Positions 5,775-16,100 of a DNA stretch of 18,398 bases are shown here, piece after piece (position 1 is the first letter of the stretch; every line of letters starts with the position of its first letter). Made by a program: the position numbers and the translations under genes. The stretch comes from an uncultured Bacilli bacterium (GTDB lineage: Bacteria; Bacillota_I; Bacilli_A; RF39; UBA660): positions 1-18,398 of the forward strand of contig CAKPMH010000023.1 of assembly GCA_934167935.1 (NCBI GenBank), read 5' to 3'. The notes below the pieces were generated by a model. It was not told the DNA's origin, ran no database searches, and saw nothing but the letters and a program-made list of their open reading frames with translations.

Positions 5775-6377
5775 ATGGATGCAAATATGACTAAAGATGT
5801 AATAGAAGAGTTGTTATTAAAAGAAAATTTTATAAAGAAATTGGAGTTATCAATAGATTTTAATAAAGATATGATTAAAATTAATAAAAAAAGAAGAAAT
5901 AAAAGTAAGAAATATTATATGAATTTAATAAAAATTATGACAAGTATAATAGTAATAACATTACTATTAAATAATGTACCATGTATGCTACTAGGCATAG
6001 AGTTATTACATATAGAGTTATTACATATTATAAATGCAGCAATACTTGGCTTAGGAATAGTTGGAGATGTTATTTTATTTAAAACACTAAAAATTGATGA
6101 TAGACGTTTTGATTTAGAAACACGACTACATGAAGAAAAAATATATAATTTAGAACAAGAAAAAGAAGAAAGATTAAAAGAATATAATAATATTATAAAA
6201 AATTTAGAAGAAAAAGAAAAAAATATGTATAGCTATTTACATAAAAAGCTAGATGAGTATAAATATATGGAAGAAAATGTTTCATTAGAAGAAGATAATT
6301 CATATGATATTTTAGTAGAAGAGTATTTAAATACAGAAAAAACAAAAGAAAAAGTAAAAAAAAGATGTAAAAAATAA
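5775..6377 (+). CDS. coiled-coil protein with two central membrane helices (second of pair)
   Basis: A 200-residue protein of the same architecture as its neighbour: charged N-terminal helix, two hydrophobic segments (LIKIMTSIIVITLLLNNVP and LLHIINAAILGLGIVGDVIL), then a long Glu/Lys coiled coil (YNLEQEKEERLKEYNNIIKN). The second segment ends in IVGDVILFKTLKID, which parallels IVGNGSILAILSFDIK in the first gene and suggests common descent. The loop before it contains the repeated peptide ELLHIELLHI, made by a 15-base tandem duplication at 5997-6026. AGAAGG lies just before the ATG, straddling the stop of the preceding gene. Function unknown; a membrane-linked scaffold working with its partner is a guess. 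Confidence 0.7.
   Translation: MDANMTKDVIEELLLKENFIKKLELSIDFNKDMIKINKKRRNKSKKYYMNLIKIMTSIIVITLLLNNVPCMLLGIELLHIELLHIINAAILGLGIVGDVILFKTLKIDDRRFDLETRLHEEKIYNLEQEKEERLKEYNNIIKNLEEKEKNMYSYLHKKLDEYKYMEENVSLEEDNSYDILVEEYLNTEKTKEKVKKRCKK
5997..6026 (+). repeat. 15-base tandem duplication inside the coding sequence
   Basis: ATAGAGTTATTACAT occurs twice back to back without mismatch, adding five residues (IELLH) in frame. Absence of divergence suggests a recent slip. Confidence 0.9.
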
Positions 6378-6393
6378 AAAAATATGATACAAT

Positions 6394-6399
6394 TATAAT
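6394..6399 (+). promoter_or_regulatory. -10 element of the pheST T-box transcript
   Basis: TATAAT 17 bases after the stop of the preceding gene and just before the T-box stem I. The -35 region is A-rich and shows no good match. Confidence 0.5.
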
Positions 6400-6404
6400 G
6401 TTAA

Positions 6405-6608
6405 AGCAATGATGAAGAAGTAGTAATAAAATTAATTATTTAAAGAGAGCTTATGTTTGGTGGAAATAAGTATTAATATTTTATGAATTCATCTTCTAGC
6501 AGTATAAACAAAAATTATGCCGGTAACGCGTTATAGTAATGAGGTAATTTATATTACAAATTAAGGTGGTACCACGTAAATCACGTCCTTATTGGATGTG
6601 TTTTTTTT
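6405..6608 (+). promoter_or_regulatory. T-box riboswitch, tRNA-Phe specific
   Basis: Leader RNA that senses uncharged tRNA-Phe and allows read-through into pheS. Stem I begins at GCAATGATGAAGAAGTAGTA and includes the AGAGAGC and GGTGG apical elements. The specifier loop is TGAATTCATC, with specifier codon TTC (Phe) at 6488-6490. The antiterminator T-box AAGGTGGTACCACG is at 6563-6576. Its TGGT (6567-6570) fits the ACCA end of tRNA-Phe. The terminator is CACGTCC (6582-6588), loop TTATT, GGATGTG (6594-6600), then eight T. The alternative pairing and the specifier agree with the downstream gene. Confidence 0.95.
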
Positions 6609-6626
6609 ATTTGAAAGGAAGATAAT

Positions 6627-7667
6627 ATGGATGATTTATTAAAAGAGATAAAAGAAAACTTAAAAAATGTAGATGATTTAAAAACTTTAAATGAATTAAG
6701 AGTAAAATATTTAAGTAAAAAAGGACCAATAAGTGAATTATCACTTAAAATGAAAGATTTAAATATAGAAGAAAAAAAAGAATATGGTAAAAAATTAAAT
6801 ACTTTAAAAGATGAAGTAAATAACTTATTTGATACATTAAAAAATAAATTAGAAGCAGAAGAATTAAATGAAAAATTAAAAGAAGAAAAAATAGATGTAA
6901 CTTTACCAGCAACTAAAATACCAGTTGGAGCACCTAATATATTAGAAAGAGTTGTAGAAGAAGTAGAAGAACTTTTAATGTCAATGGGATATGATGTTGT
7001 AGATGGACCGGAAATAGAAGAAGATAAATTTAATTTTGAAATGTTAAATATACCAAAAGGACATGCAGCAAGAGATGCACAAGATACATTTTATATAGAA
7101 GATGAGTCTATTTTACTTAGAAGTCAAACAAGCCCTGTTCAAGCAAGAACAATGTTAAAAGGAGAAGGAAAAACACCTATTAGAATGATATGCCCTGGTA
7201 AAACATATAGAAGAGATGATGATGATGCAACACATTCACATCAATTTACACAAATAGAAGGATTACTTGTAGATAAAAAAGATAAAAACATTTCATTATC
7301 AGATTTAAAAGGAACATTTGATGTAATTGCCAAAAAATTGTTTGGAAATGATGTTGAAACACGTTTTAGACCAAGTTATTATCAATTTACAGAACCATCA
7401 GTAGAAACAGATATTAGTTGTTTTAATTGTAAAGGTACAGGATGTAATATTTGTAAAAATACAGGATGGATTACAATATCAGGAGCAGGTATAGTACATC
7501 CAAACGTTCTTAAAAATTGTGGATATGATCCAAATGAATGGACGGGATTTGCATTTGGTTTTGGAGCTGAAAGATGTGCAATGCTTAAATATGGAATAAA
7601 TGATATTAGAACATTTTATCAAACCGATTTAAGAGAACAAAAATTATTTGATAGAAAGGATGATTAA
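6627..7667 (+). CDS. pheS: phenylalanine--tRNA ligase alpha subunit
   Basis: Catalytic subunit of the alpha2-beta2 enzyme that charges tRNA-Phe with phenylalanine in the cytosol. The N-terminal coiled coil (about 1-85) is present. Class II motif 2 is clear (CPGKTYRRDDDDATHSHQF, with the HSHQF element), as is motif 3 (GFAFGFGAERCAMLKYG) with its ATP-binding Arg. A four-cysteine knuckle, CFNCKGTGCNICKNTGW, precedes motif 3, as in many bacterial PheS proteins. Length 346 is standard. AAAGGAAG lies five bases before the ATG. One base separates its stop from the pheT start, so the pair is co-transcribed under the T-box. Confidence 0.97.
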   Translation: MDDLLKEIKENLKNVDDLKTLNELRVKYLSKKGPISELSLKMKDLNIEEKKEYGKKLNTLKDEVNNLFDTLKNKLEAEELNEKLKEEKIDVTLPATKIPVGAPNILERVVEEVEELLMSMGYDVVDGPEIEEDKFNFEMLNIPKGHAARDAQDTFYIEDESILLRSQTSPVQARTMLKGEGKTPIRMICPGKTYRRDDDDATHSHQFTQIEGLLVDKKDKNISLSDLKGTFDVIAKKLFGNDVETRFRPSYYQFTEPSVETDISCFNCKGTGCNICKNTGWITISGAGIVHPNVLKNCGYDPNEWTGFAFGFGAERCAMLKYGINDIRTFYQTDLREQKLFDRKDD

Positions 7668-7668
7668 T

Positions 7669-10035
7669 ATGATAAGCTTAAATTGGATAAAAAACTATAT
7701 AGATTTAGATGGTATAGATTTAATAAAATTAGCAGATGAAATAACAAAGACAGGTGTAAACATAGAAAAAGTAATAACAAATCATATTGATAACCTAGTA
7801 ATAGGTGAAGTGGTAGAATGTACAATGCATCCTGATAGCGATCATTTGCACGTATGTAAAGTTAATATAGGAAGTGAAATAATTCAAATAGTATGTGGAG
7901 CTTCTAATGTAAAAGAAAATATAAAGGTAATAGTAGCCTTACCAGGAGCACATCTTCCAAATGATTTCGTAATTAAAGCAGGAAAAATTAGAGGTGTAGA
8001 ATCTAATGGAATGATATGTGCCTTATTTGAACTTGGATTAGAAGAAAAAACAGAAGAAACATACAATAAAGGAATTGAAATATTAAAAAATGATGCTATA
8101 ATTGGCAAAGATCCAATTGAATATTTAGGATTAGATGACACTTTATATGAACTTGATATTCACAAAATAAGAAATAACGATTGTTATTATCATATAGGAT
8201 TTGCATATATTATTGCAGCTATATTAAATAAAAAAATAAAATTACCAGATTTAAGTTATACTGAAATAGAAGATGATATTAATAATCATTTTAAACTAAA
8301 TGTTGATACAGATATGTGTCCATATTATTTAGGAAAAATGGTTACAAACGTAGAAATTAAAGAATCACCAGAATTTATTAAAAAAGCATTAAAAAGTGCA
8401 GGATTGAGATCTATTAATAATGTTGTCGACATATCAAATTATGTAATGCTTGAATATGGTCAACCAATGCACTTTTTTGACAAGGATAAACTAGGTGATG
8501 AAATACTAGTAAGAAATGCTTTAGATGATGAGAAAATCACAACATTAGATAATAAAGAAAGAATATTAAATAGTAGTGACATAGTAATAACTGATACAGT
8601 AAAACCAGTATGTATTGCAGGAGTAATGGGAGGATTAAATACTGAAGTAGATTCAAGTACAAAATCTATTTTCATTGAATCAGCTATTTTTAATGGTCCA
8701 AGTATTAGAACAACATCAAATAGATTAAACTTAAAATCTGAAGCATCAATAAGATATGGAAAAGGATTAAATTATGAATATACTATAGATGCTATAAATA
8801 GAGCATGTAGTTTACTTGAAAAATATGCAAATGCTAAAGTATTAAAAGGTATAGTATGTCATGATAAATTAAATAAAGAACCTAAAATATTAACATTTAA
8901 ATCAGACGAAATAAATAAAATGCTTGGAATTACAATAAGTAGTGATGAAATAGCACGTGAACTTGAAAGACTTGATTTTAAATATGAAAGAAATGACGAT
9001 TCATTTACTGTAATAATACCAAATAGGCGTCTAGATGTAGAACCTAATATAAATGATATAGCAGAAGAAATTGGAAAATTATATGGATATCATAATTTAA
9101 AATCAACATTACCAAATGTTGAAATAAAAAAAGGTGAATATGTAGGAGATGTAAAATATAGAAAACTAATTTCTAAAAGACTTAGAACTTTAGGCTTAAA
9201 TGAATGTAAAACATATACTTTAACTAGTCCAGATATGGCAAAATTATTTAAATATGATAATAAAGAACAAATAACTTTACCAAATCCAATGAGTATAGAT
9301 AAATCAGTTATTAGAACATCTATCATTCCATCACTTTTAAATATATATGAATATAATAAAGCAAGAAAAGTAAAAGATATATTACTATATGAAATATCTA
9401 AAACATATGATAAAAATTACAATGAAGATACAAAAGTTGCTATTTTAATGTCTGGGTCATATATAACAAATTCATGGAAAGGAAAAGAACAAGTAGATTT
9501 TTATTTAACAAAAGGAATTTTAGAGAATTTGCTTGATTATCTTGGATTTAAAAACAGATATACTTATAATGTTACAAATCTAGATGACATGCATCCAGGT
9601 ATGTCAGCAGAAATTTTATTAGATAGAGAACAAATTGGTATAATAGGTAGAATACATCCAAAAATATCAAAAGATGAAATATATGTTATAGAACTTTCAA
9701 TGACAAAATTATATGACAAAAAAGTAAAACCTATAAAATATAAAGAAGCAAATAAATATCCAGAAATTAAAAAAGATTTAGCATTTATAATGAATAAAGA
9801 TATCAAATCAGAGGAAGTAGAAAAGATAATAAAAAAAGCAGGAGGAAGACTACTTGAAAATATTGAAGTATTTGATGTTTATACAAAAGATATAGTAGAG
9901 AATGAAAAATCAATTGCATATTCATTAACATTTAGTGACAACACAAGAACACTTAGTGAAGAAGAAGTTATGGAAAAATTTAATAATATAATAAATGAAG
10001 TAGAAAAACAAGGAATAAAATTAAGAAATAAATAA
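7669..10035 (+). CDS. pheT: phenylalanine--tRNA ligase beta subunit
   Basis: Partner of PheS, providing tRNA recognition and editing of Tyr-tRNA-Phe. Domains in order: an EMAP-type tRNA-binding B1 domain at about 37-145 (VIGEVVECTMHPDSDHLHVC), B3/B4 editing domain at about 200-365 (INNVVDISNYVMLEYGQPMH), B5 at about 400-470, a catalytic-like core, and the C-terminal ferredoxin-like anticodon-binding domain from about 695 to the end (KYPEIKKDLAFIMNKDI). Length 788 is typical. The start at 7669 follows AAAGGATGATTAAT; an earlier in-frame ATG at 7648 would overlap pheS by 20 bases and place the ribosome binding site inside the gene. The segment that usually reads TPNRPD after LELD is HKIRNND here. 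Confidence 0.97.
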   Translation: MISLNWIKNYIDLDGIDLIKLADEITKTGVNIEKVITNHIDNLVIGEVVECTMHPDSDHLHVCKVNIGSEIIQIVCGASNVKENIKVIVALPGAHLPNDFVIKAGKIRGVESNGMICALFELGLEEKTEETYNKGIEILKNDAIIGKDPIEYLGLDDTLYELDIHKIRNNDCYYHIGFAYIIAAILNKKIKLPDLSYTEIEDDINNHFKLNVDTDMCPYYLGKMVTNVEIKESPEFIKKALKSAGLRSINNVVDISNYVMLEYGQPMHFFDKDKLGDEILVRNALDDEKITTLDNKERILNSSDIVITDTVKPVCIAGVMGGLNTEVDSSTKSIFIESAIFNGPSIRTTSNRLNLKSEASIRYGKGLNYEYTIDAINRACSLLEKYANAKVLKGIVCHDKLNKEPKILTFKSDEINKMLGITISSDEIARELERLDFKYERNDDSFTVIIPNRRLDVEPNINDIAEEIGKLYGYHNLKSTLPNVEIKKGEYVGDVKYRKLISKRLRTLGLNECKTYTLTSPDMAKLFKYDNKEQITLPNPMSIDKSVIRTSIIPSLLNIYEYNKARKVKDILLYEISKTYDKNYNEDTKVAILMSGSYITNSWKGKEQVDFYLTKGILENLLDYLGFKNRYTYNVTNLDDMHPGMSAEILLDREQIGIIGRIHPKISKDEIYVIELSMTKLYDKKVKPIKYKEANKYPEIKKDLAFIMNKDIKSEEVEKIIKKAGGRLLENIEVFDVYTKDIVENEKSIAYSLTFSDNTRTLSEEEVMEKFNNIINEVEKQGIKLRNK

Positions 10036-10060
10036 AATCAGAAAAAATCTGATTTTTTTT
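10035..10060 (+). terminator. intrinsic terminator of pheST
   Basis: AAATCAGA (10035-10042), an A5 loop, TCTGATTT (10048-10055), then more T. It starts at the last base of the pheT stop codon. Confidence 0.8.
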
Positions 10061-10069
10061 GACATTATA

Positions 10070-10111
10070 TTTACAAAAAAAACTAAATGATGTATCATAT
10101 TATATATGATA
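10070..10111 (+). promoter_or_regulatory. promoter of the giant pilin-like gene with an overlapping dyad
   Basis: TTTACA (10070-10075) and TATCAT (10093-10098) with a 17-base spacer form a sigma-A promoter. The -10 is the left arm of a perfect inverted repeat, TATCATAT / ATATGATA (10093-10100 and 10104-10111) with TAT between. Such a dyad over the start region could be an operator or a 5' hairpin. No regulator is known from the window. Confidence 0.5.
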
Positions 10112-10136
10112 GAACTTAAAATAGGAGTGTGTATAT

Positions 10137-13100
10137 ATGATAACTAACTATGAAAATTGTGATAATCATAGTAAAAGAAAAGGATTTTCTTTGATTGAAC
10201 TTTTAGCAGTAATAGTAATACTTGCTTTAATAGCGCTTATTGCAATACCAATTGTTGGAAATATAGTTGAAGTTTCAAGAAAAGAAAGTATTAAAATAAA
10301 TTCTAATAATTATTTAAGAATATTAGAAGAAAATGTACAATTAAAATTAATTGATGAAGAATTAGATTCAAAAAGATATGAAGTTATAAAAGGTGGAAAA
10401 TACCTATATAAAGGTGAAGAAGAATCTCTAGATATGAAAGGTGATACACCAGATAGAGGAACAGTTTGTGTTGATGATAATGGTAAAGTTGATTCTTATT
10501 CTATAGTGATAAATGGTTATGTTGTAAGTAATACAAGAGGAACTGTTAAAATGGAAAAAGGAGAAGTTCCACTTAATATAACTTGTGACGTAACAAAAGA
10601 AACAATAGAAATTGAAATACCAGAAAATAATCTTATATGTAGTAAAAATAAAACAATTTCGATAAAATATCCTGATTATGAAGAAATATTAAAAGAATAC
10701 AAAATAGATGATGGTAAATGGAATATTTATAAAGAACCATTTGTTATAAATAAAAATAGTGTTATTTATGCAAGATTAAGAGATGATAGAAACGATAAAG
10801 TTAGTGCAGCAGCAACATTTGTATTAACAAAAGTTGATAATGAGAAAATAGATACAACACTTCCAAAACTTAATTTATCAATAGAAAATCCAACAAAAGA
10901 AATAATTGCAACATTTATGCAAAAAGATAATTGTGGTATTGATAATAAGACAATTGAATATGCAATTAGTGAATCAAAATCAGGACCATTTATATATCAA
11001 AAATCAAATATATTTAAAAAACTTAAAAATAATACAACATACTATATAAGGACAAAAGCAAATGATATAGCAGGAAATGGAATATCAGAATCAGAAGTAT
11101 CAAGTATAAAAACAGAAGATTTTAAAGATGTAGTAATAACATCAAATAAAACAACTTGGGAGACTAAAAAGACATATACAGTAACAGGAACTCAAGCAGG
11201 TACAACATTAAAATATAAAGTTGTAAACAATAATGAAATTAAGACATTTCCAGAATGGACAGATATAAATAATAATGGAACATTTATAGTTGATTGGATG
11301 TCAACTATAAATAATCCAACATATATTTATGCGATATTAACAGATGGTGATAATATAAGTAAGGCATCTACCTATACTGAAACACATATAGATACAACAG
11401 CATCATCTAAAGATATGCCAAGTGTTATATCTTCACCAACAAATCCAACAAAAGCAGTTGTTTTAACAAATAATCAAAAAGACAATGAGTCAGGAATAAA
11501 AGAAATAGAATATGGATATTCTAAAACAAAAGATGGCGAATATAACTGGACAAGTAAAAATACTATATCAGGATTAACCCAAGATAAAACATATTACTTT
11601 AAAACAAGAGTTATAAATAATGCCAAGATAGGATGGACAGAATCAGAAGCCAAAGAATTTAGAATTACAAAAATGAACATTTGTAGCATAGATATAACTG
11701 ATAAAGGAATATGGAAAGCTAAAAAAGTTGTAACAATATCAGGAGATCAAACTGGTGTTGAACTAGAATATAAAATTGTAAATGCAAATGGAAATGTTGT
11801 AAAACAAGATTGGAAAGCCGTAAAAAGTGGAGCAACACATGTAATAGATTTTGAATCAACTATAAATAATCCAACATATATATATTGTAAGATGTCAGAT
11901 GGTACAAATGTGTTAAATGGTGCAACATATACAGAAACCCATATAGACATTACAGAAGCAACAAAAGATTCACCAGAAGTTATTGAATCAAAAACAAATC
12001 CTACTAAAGAAGTTGTGATGACAAGAAAGCAATATGACCCAGAGTCTGGTTTAAGTGAAATTGAATTTGGATACTCAGAAACAAAAACAGGAAGTTACAA
12101 TTGGAATAAAAATAATATTAAAACTGATTTAGTTCAAGGAAAAACATATTATTTTAAAACAAGAGTTAAAAATGGAGCAGGACTTGGATTTACCGAATCA
12201 AATATAACAGAATATACAGTACCAAAAATTGCAAAATGTTTTGTTGATGTAAATTATAAAGGTGAATGGAAAACAAGTAAAACAACAACTATTACCTCAG
12301 AAAAAACACAAGCAGGTGTAAATTTACAATATAAAATAGTAAGTGGAACGACGGTAAAACAAGATTGGACTACAATAAAAACAGGATTTACTAAAATACT
12401 TAATTGGAATGCAACTATAAAAGAACCAACAAATATATATTGTAGGATGGTAGATGGAAAATCTGTAGTTGATGGATCAGAAAGCTATACAGAAACACAT
12501 ATAGACACTACAGAAGCATCTACCATGTCTCCTGTAGTAGCACCATCAAGTTCTAATCCAACAAAAGAAGCAGTTGTAGAATCAAGACAAGAGGATTTAG
12601 AATCAGGAATAAAAGAAATAGAATATGGATATTCTAAAACAAAAGATGGTACATACATATGGAATACAAATAAAATTAAATCAAATTTAATTAATGGAGA
12701 GACATATTACTTTAAAACAAGAGTTAAAAATGGATCTGGGCTAGGTTTTACAGAATCAGAAGTGACAGAATATACACCAGTATTAATTAAAGGATGTAAT
12801 GTAGATGTTAACTATAAGGGTGAATGGAAGCCAAGTAAAACAGCTACTATTACAGCTATAGAGTCTCAATCAGGTGTTGATTTAGAATACATGATAAAAA
12901 ATAATGATGAAATAAAACAAGATTGGACTAAAATAAATAGTGGTAGCAAAATTACAATTAATTATTTATCAACAACATCAAATGTAACAACTATCTATTG
13001 CAGAATGACAGATAAGGTATCTATAAAATCAGGTTCAACATATGCAGAAACACACATTGATCCAACAGAAGCTGATAAAATTGCTCCATTAGTAGAACCA

Positions 13101-16100
13101 TCAAGTTCTAATCCAACAAAAGAAGCAATCATAAAAAGCAAACAATCAGATTTAGAATCAGGAATAAAAGAAATAGAATATGGATATTCAGAAACAGAAG
13201 ACGGTACTTATGATTGGAATAGTAAAAATTCTAGAACTAATTTAAAGCAAGGAAAAACATATTACTTTAAAACAAGAGTTAAAAATGGAGCGGGGCTTGG
13301 ATTTACAGAGTCTGTAGCAACACAGTATGGAGCAGAATCTATTCCAAAATGTACTGTAACAATTAGTGATCAAGGAATATGGAAAGCAAGTAAAACAGCT
13401 ACTATCATAGGAAATAAAACAGGTGTTAGTTTACAATTTAGAGCTGAAAATAATGGAACAATTGTTAAAGATTGGACAAAGGTTTCAAATGGATATGCAT
13501 ATAAAATCGATTTTCCATCTAATATAAAAGCCCCAACAAGTGTTACTTGCAGAATGGTAGATGGTATTAATATTAAAGAAGGAGAAACAGTAACAGAAAC
13601 ACATGTAGATACAACAGAAGCAAATAATACGAAACCATCAGTAGTAAAAGATACATCTAAACCAACAAGTGTTGCTTTAGTAACTAATAATCAAAGTGAT
13701 CAAGAATCCGGAATAAAAGAAATAGAATATGGATATTCATTAAGTGAATTTGGAACGTATACATATAAAAAATCAAATAAATTTGAACAATTAAAACAAA
13801 ATACAACTTATTATTTTAAAACAAGAGTTAAAAATAATGCTGGTTTAGGATATACAGAGTCACTTCCAACTAGTTATATACCACCTTCAATTAAACCATG
13901 TAGTATAAAAATAACTGATCAAGGAATATGGAAGCCAAGTAAAACAGTAACAATTAGTTCAAGTGAAATATTGCCAGGTGTTACAATGCAGTATAGAATA
14001 ATTAATGGAACAACAGTAAAAAATGCTTGGACAAATATTTCAAATGGTGGAACAGTTAAAATAGATTATGCATCAAACATAAATACACCAACAAGTATAA
14101 CGTGTCGAATGATTGACGATACATCAGTAATAGATGGTTCAAGTTCTTTAACTGAAACACATATTGATGTAACAGAACCAAATAAAACAGCACCAAGTGT
14201 TGCAGAATCATCTACTAGTCCAACAAAAGAAGCAGTAGTTACAATAAAACAAGTTGATAATGAATCAGGAATTGATAAAGATACTATTCAATATGGATAT
14301 TCAACAACAGAAAATGGAACATACACTTATCAAAAAAGTAATGTAATTAAAAATTTATCTCAAGGAACAACATATTATATAAAAACAAAGGTAAATAATG
14401 TTGCGGGGCTAGGGCCAACAATATCAAATGCGGAAACTTATAAAATTCCAAGTATACCAATGTGTATGGTAAATATAAGTGATTATGGAGTATGGAAATC
14501 ATCAAAAACAATTACAATAACGACTAAAAATGGTGAAAAAGTACCAACTGGTTCAAATTTACAATATAGAATAACAAGTGGCAGTACTGAAAAAAATTCA
14601 TGGACAAATATTAGTAAAGATGGAAAAATAACTCTTAATTGGGCAGCAAATATAAATGTTCCAACTAGTGTTTATTGTAGAATAATTGATGGAACAAATA
14701 CTGTTAATGGCGCTGAAGTTTTAACAGAAACACATGTAGATATAACAGAAGCAACAAAAACAGTTCCAGTTATTCAAAAAGGAAGTTCAGAAGCTAGTCA
14801 AGCAATTGTTACTTTAAAACAAACTGATTCTGAATCAGGTGTTAATAGCAGTAGTGTAGAGTATGGATATTCAGCACAAGAAAATGGTACATATACATGG
14901 ACTACTTCAAATAAAATTACAAATTTATCCCATAATAAAACATATTATTTTAAAACAAGAGTTAAAAATAATGCTGGATTAGGGCCAACAGAATCTCAAA
15001 ATTCTGTACCATATAATACAACAGGAATTCCAAAATGTTCAGTAAATATAAGCTATTATGGAATATGGAAATCAAGTAAAAAAGTATCAATTACAGGAGT
15101 AGCACCATCTGGTGTAGCAATTCAATATAAGATAGTTAGTGGAACAACAACAAAAACAAACTGGACAAATTATAATTCAAGTAGCTTACCAATTATAAAT
15201 TGGGCTGCTAATATAAATATACCAACGTATGTATATTGTAGAATGATAGATACGTCAAATCAAAGTAATGTTGTAGATGGTGAATCAAAAACGGAAACAC
15301 ACATAGATATAACAGAAGCTTCAAAAACAAATCCAACTGGTGCACCATCAAGTTCTAATCCAACAAGTGCTATTACATTAACAAGTAATCAAGCTGATAG
15401 TGAATCAGGCGTTGATAAAACTACTATTCAATATGGATATTCCGATACAGTAAATGGAACATATACTTATCAAGCAAGCAATACATTTACAAGATTAAAA
15501 CAAAATAAAGGATACTATTTTAAAACAAGAGTAAAAAATAATGCCGGATTAGGTCCAACAGAATCAAATGCATCTGGAGCAATTACGGTTGATCCTCTTG
15601 CAACTTGTTCTATAAATATAAATACAACGGGATGGGCACCTAGTAAAACAGTAACGTTTAAGCTAAGCAAAGTACAACCAGGTGTTACAATGCAATATAA
15701 ATTTGTAAATAATGGTAAAGTAATTAAAGATTGGACAAATATCTCTAATAATGGAACAGCGACAATCAACTGGATTTCAACTAAAAAGATACCAACATAC
15801 GTATATTGTAGAACTGTAAATAATGTAGAAACATTAAGTGGTACAACATATACTGAAACAAGTGTTGATCCAACTCCTGCATTAGTTACAGCACCAAGTG
15901 TTAGTGCCTCTACAACTAATCCAACAAGTGCGATGATTATAAGTAATAAGCAAACAGATGAAGAATCAGGAATAAAAAAAATACAATATGGGTATTCAAA
16001 AGCAAAGGATGGAACCTATAATTGGAATGATAGTAATACTAAATCAGGTCTTGTTCAAAATACAACATATTATATTAAAACAAGAGTAATAAATGGTTCA

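Noticed and set aside
7648..7668. Upstream ATG for pheT giving a seven-residue extension
   Set aside because: It overlaps pheS, and the ribosome binding site AAAGGA fits only the ATG at 7669, which also gives the family-standard N-terminus MISLNWIKNYID.
10059..10064. TTGACA as the -35 of the giant gene
   Set aside because: No acceptable -10 lies 16-18 bases downstream; TTTACA at 10070 with TATCAT at 10093 fits better.
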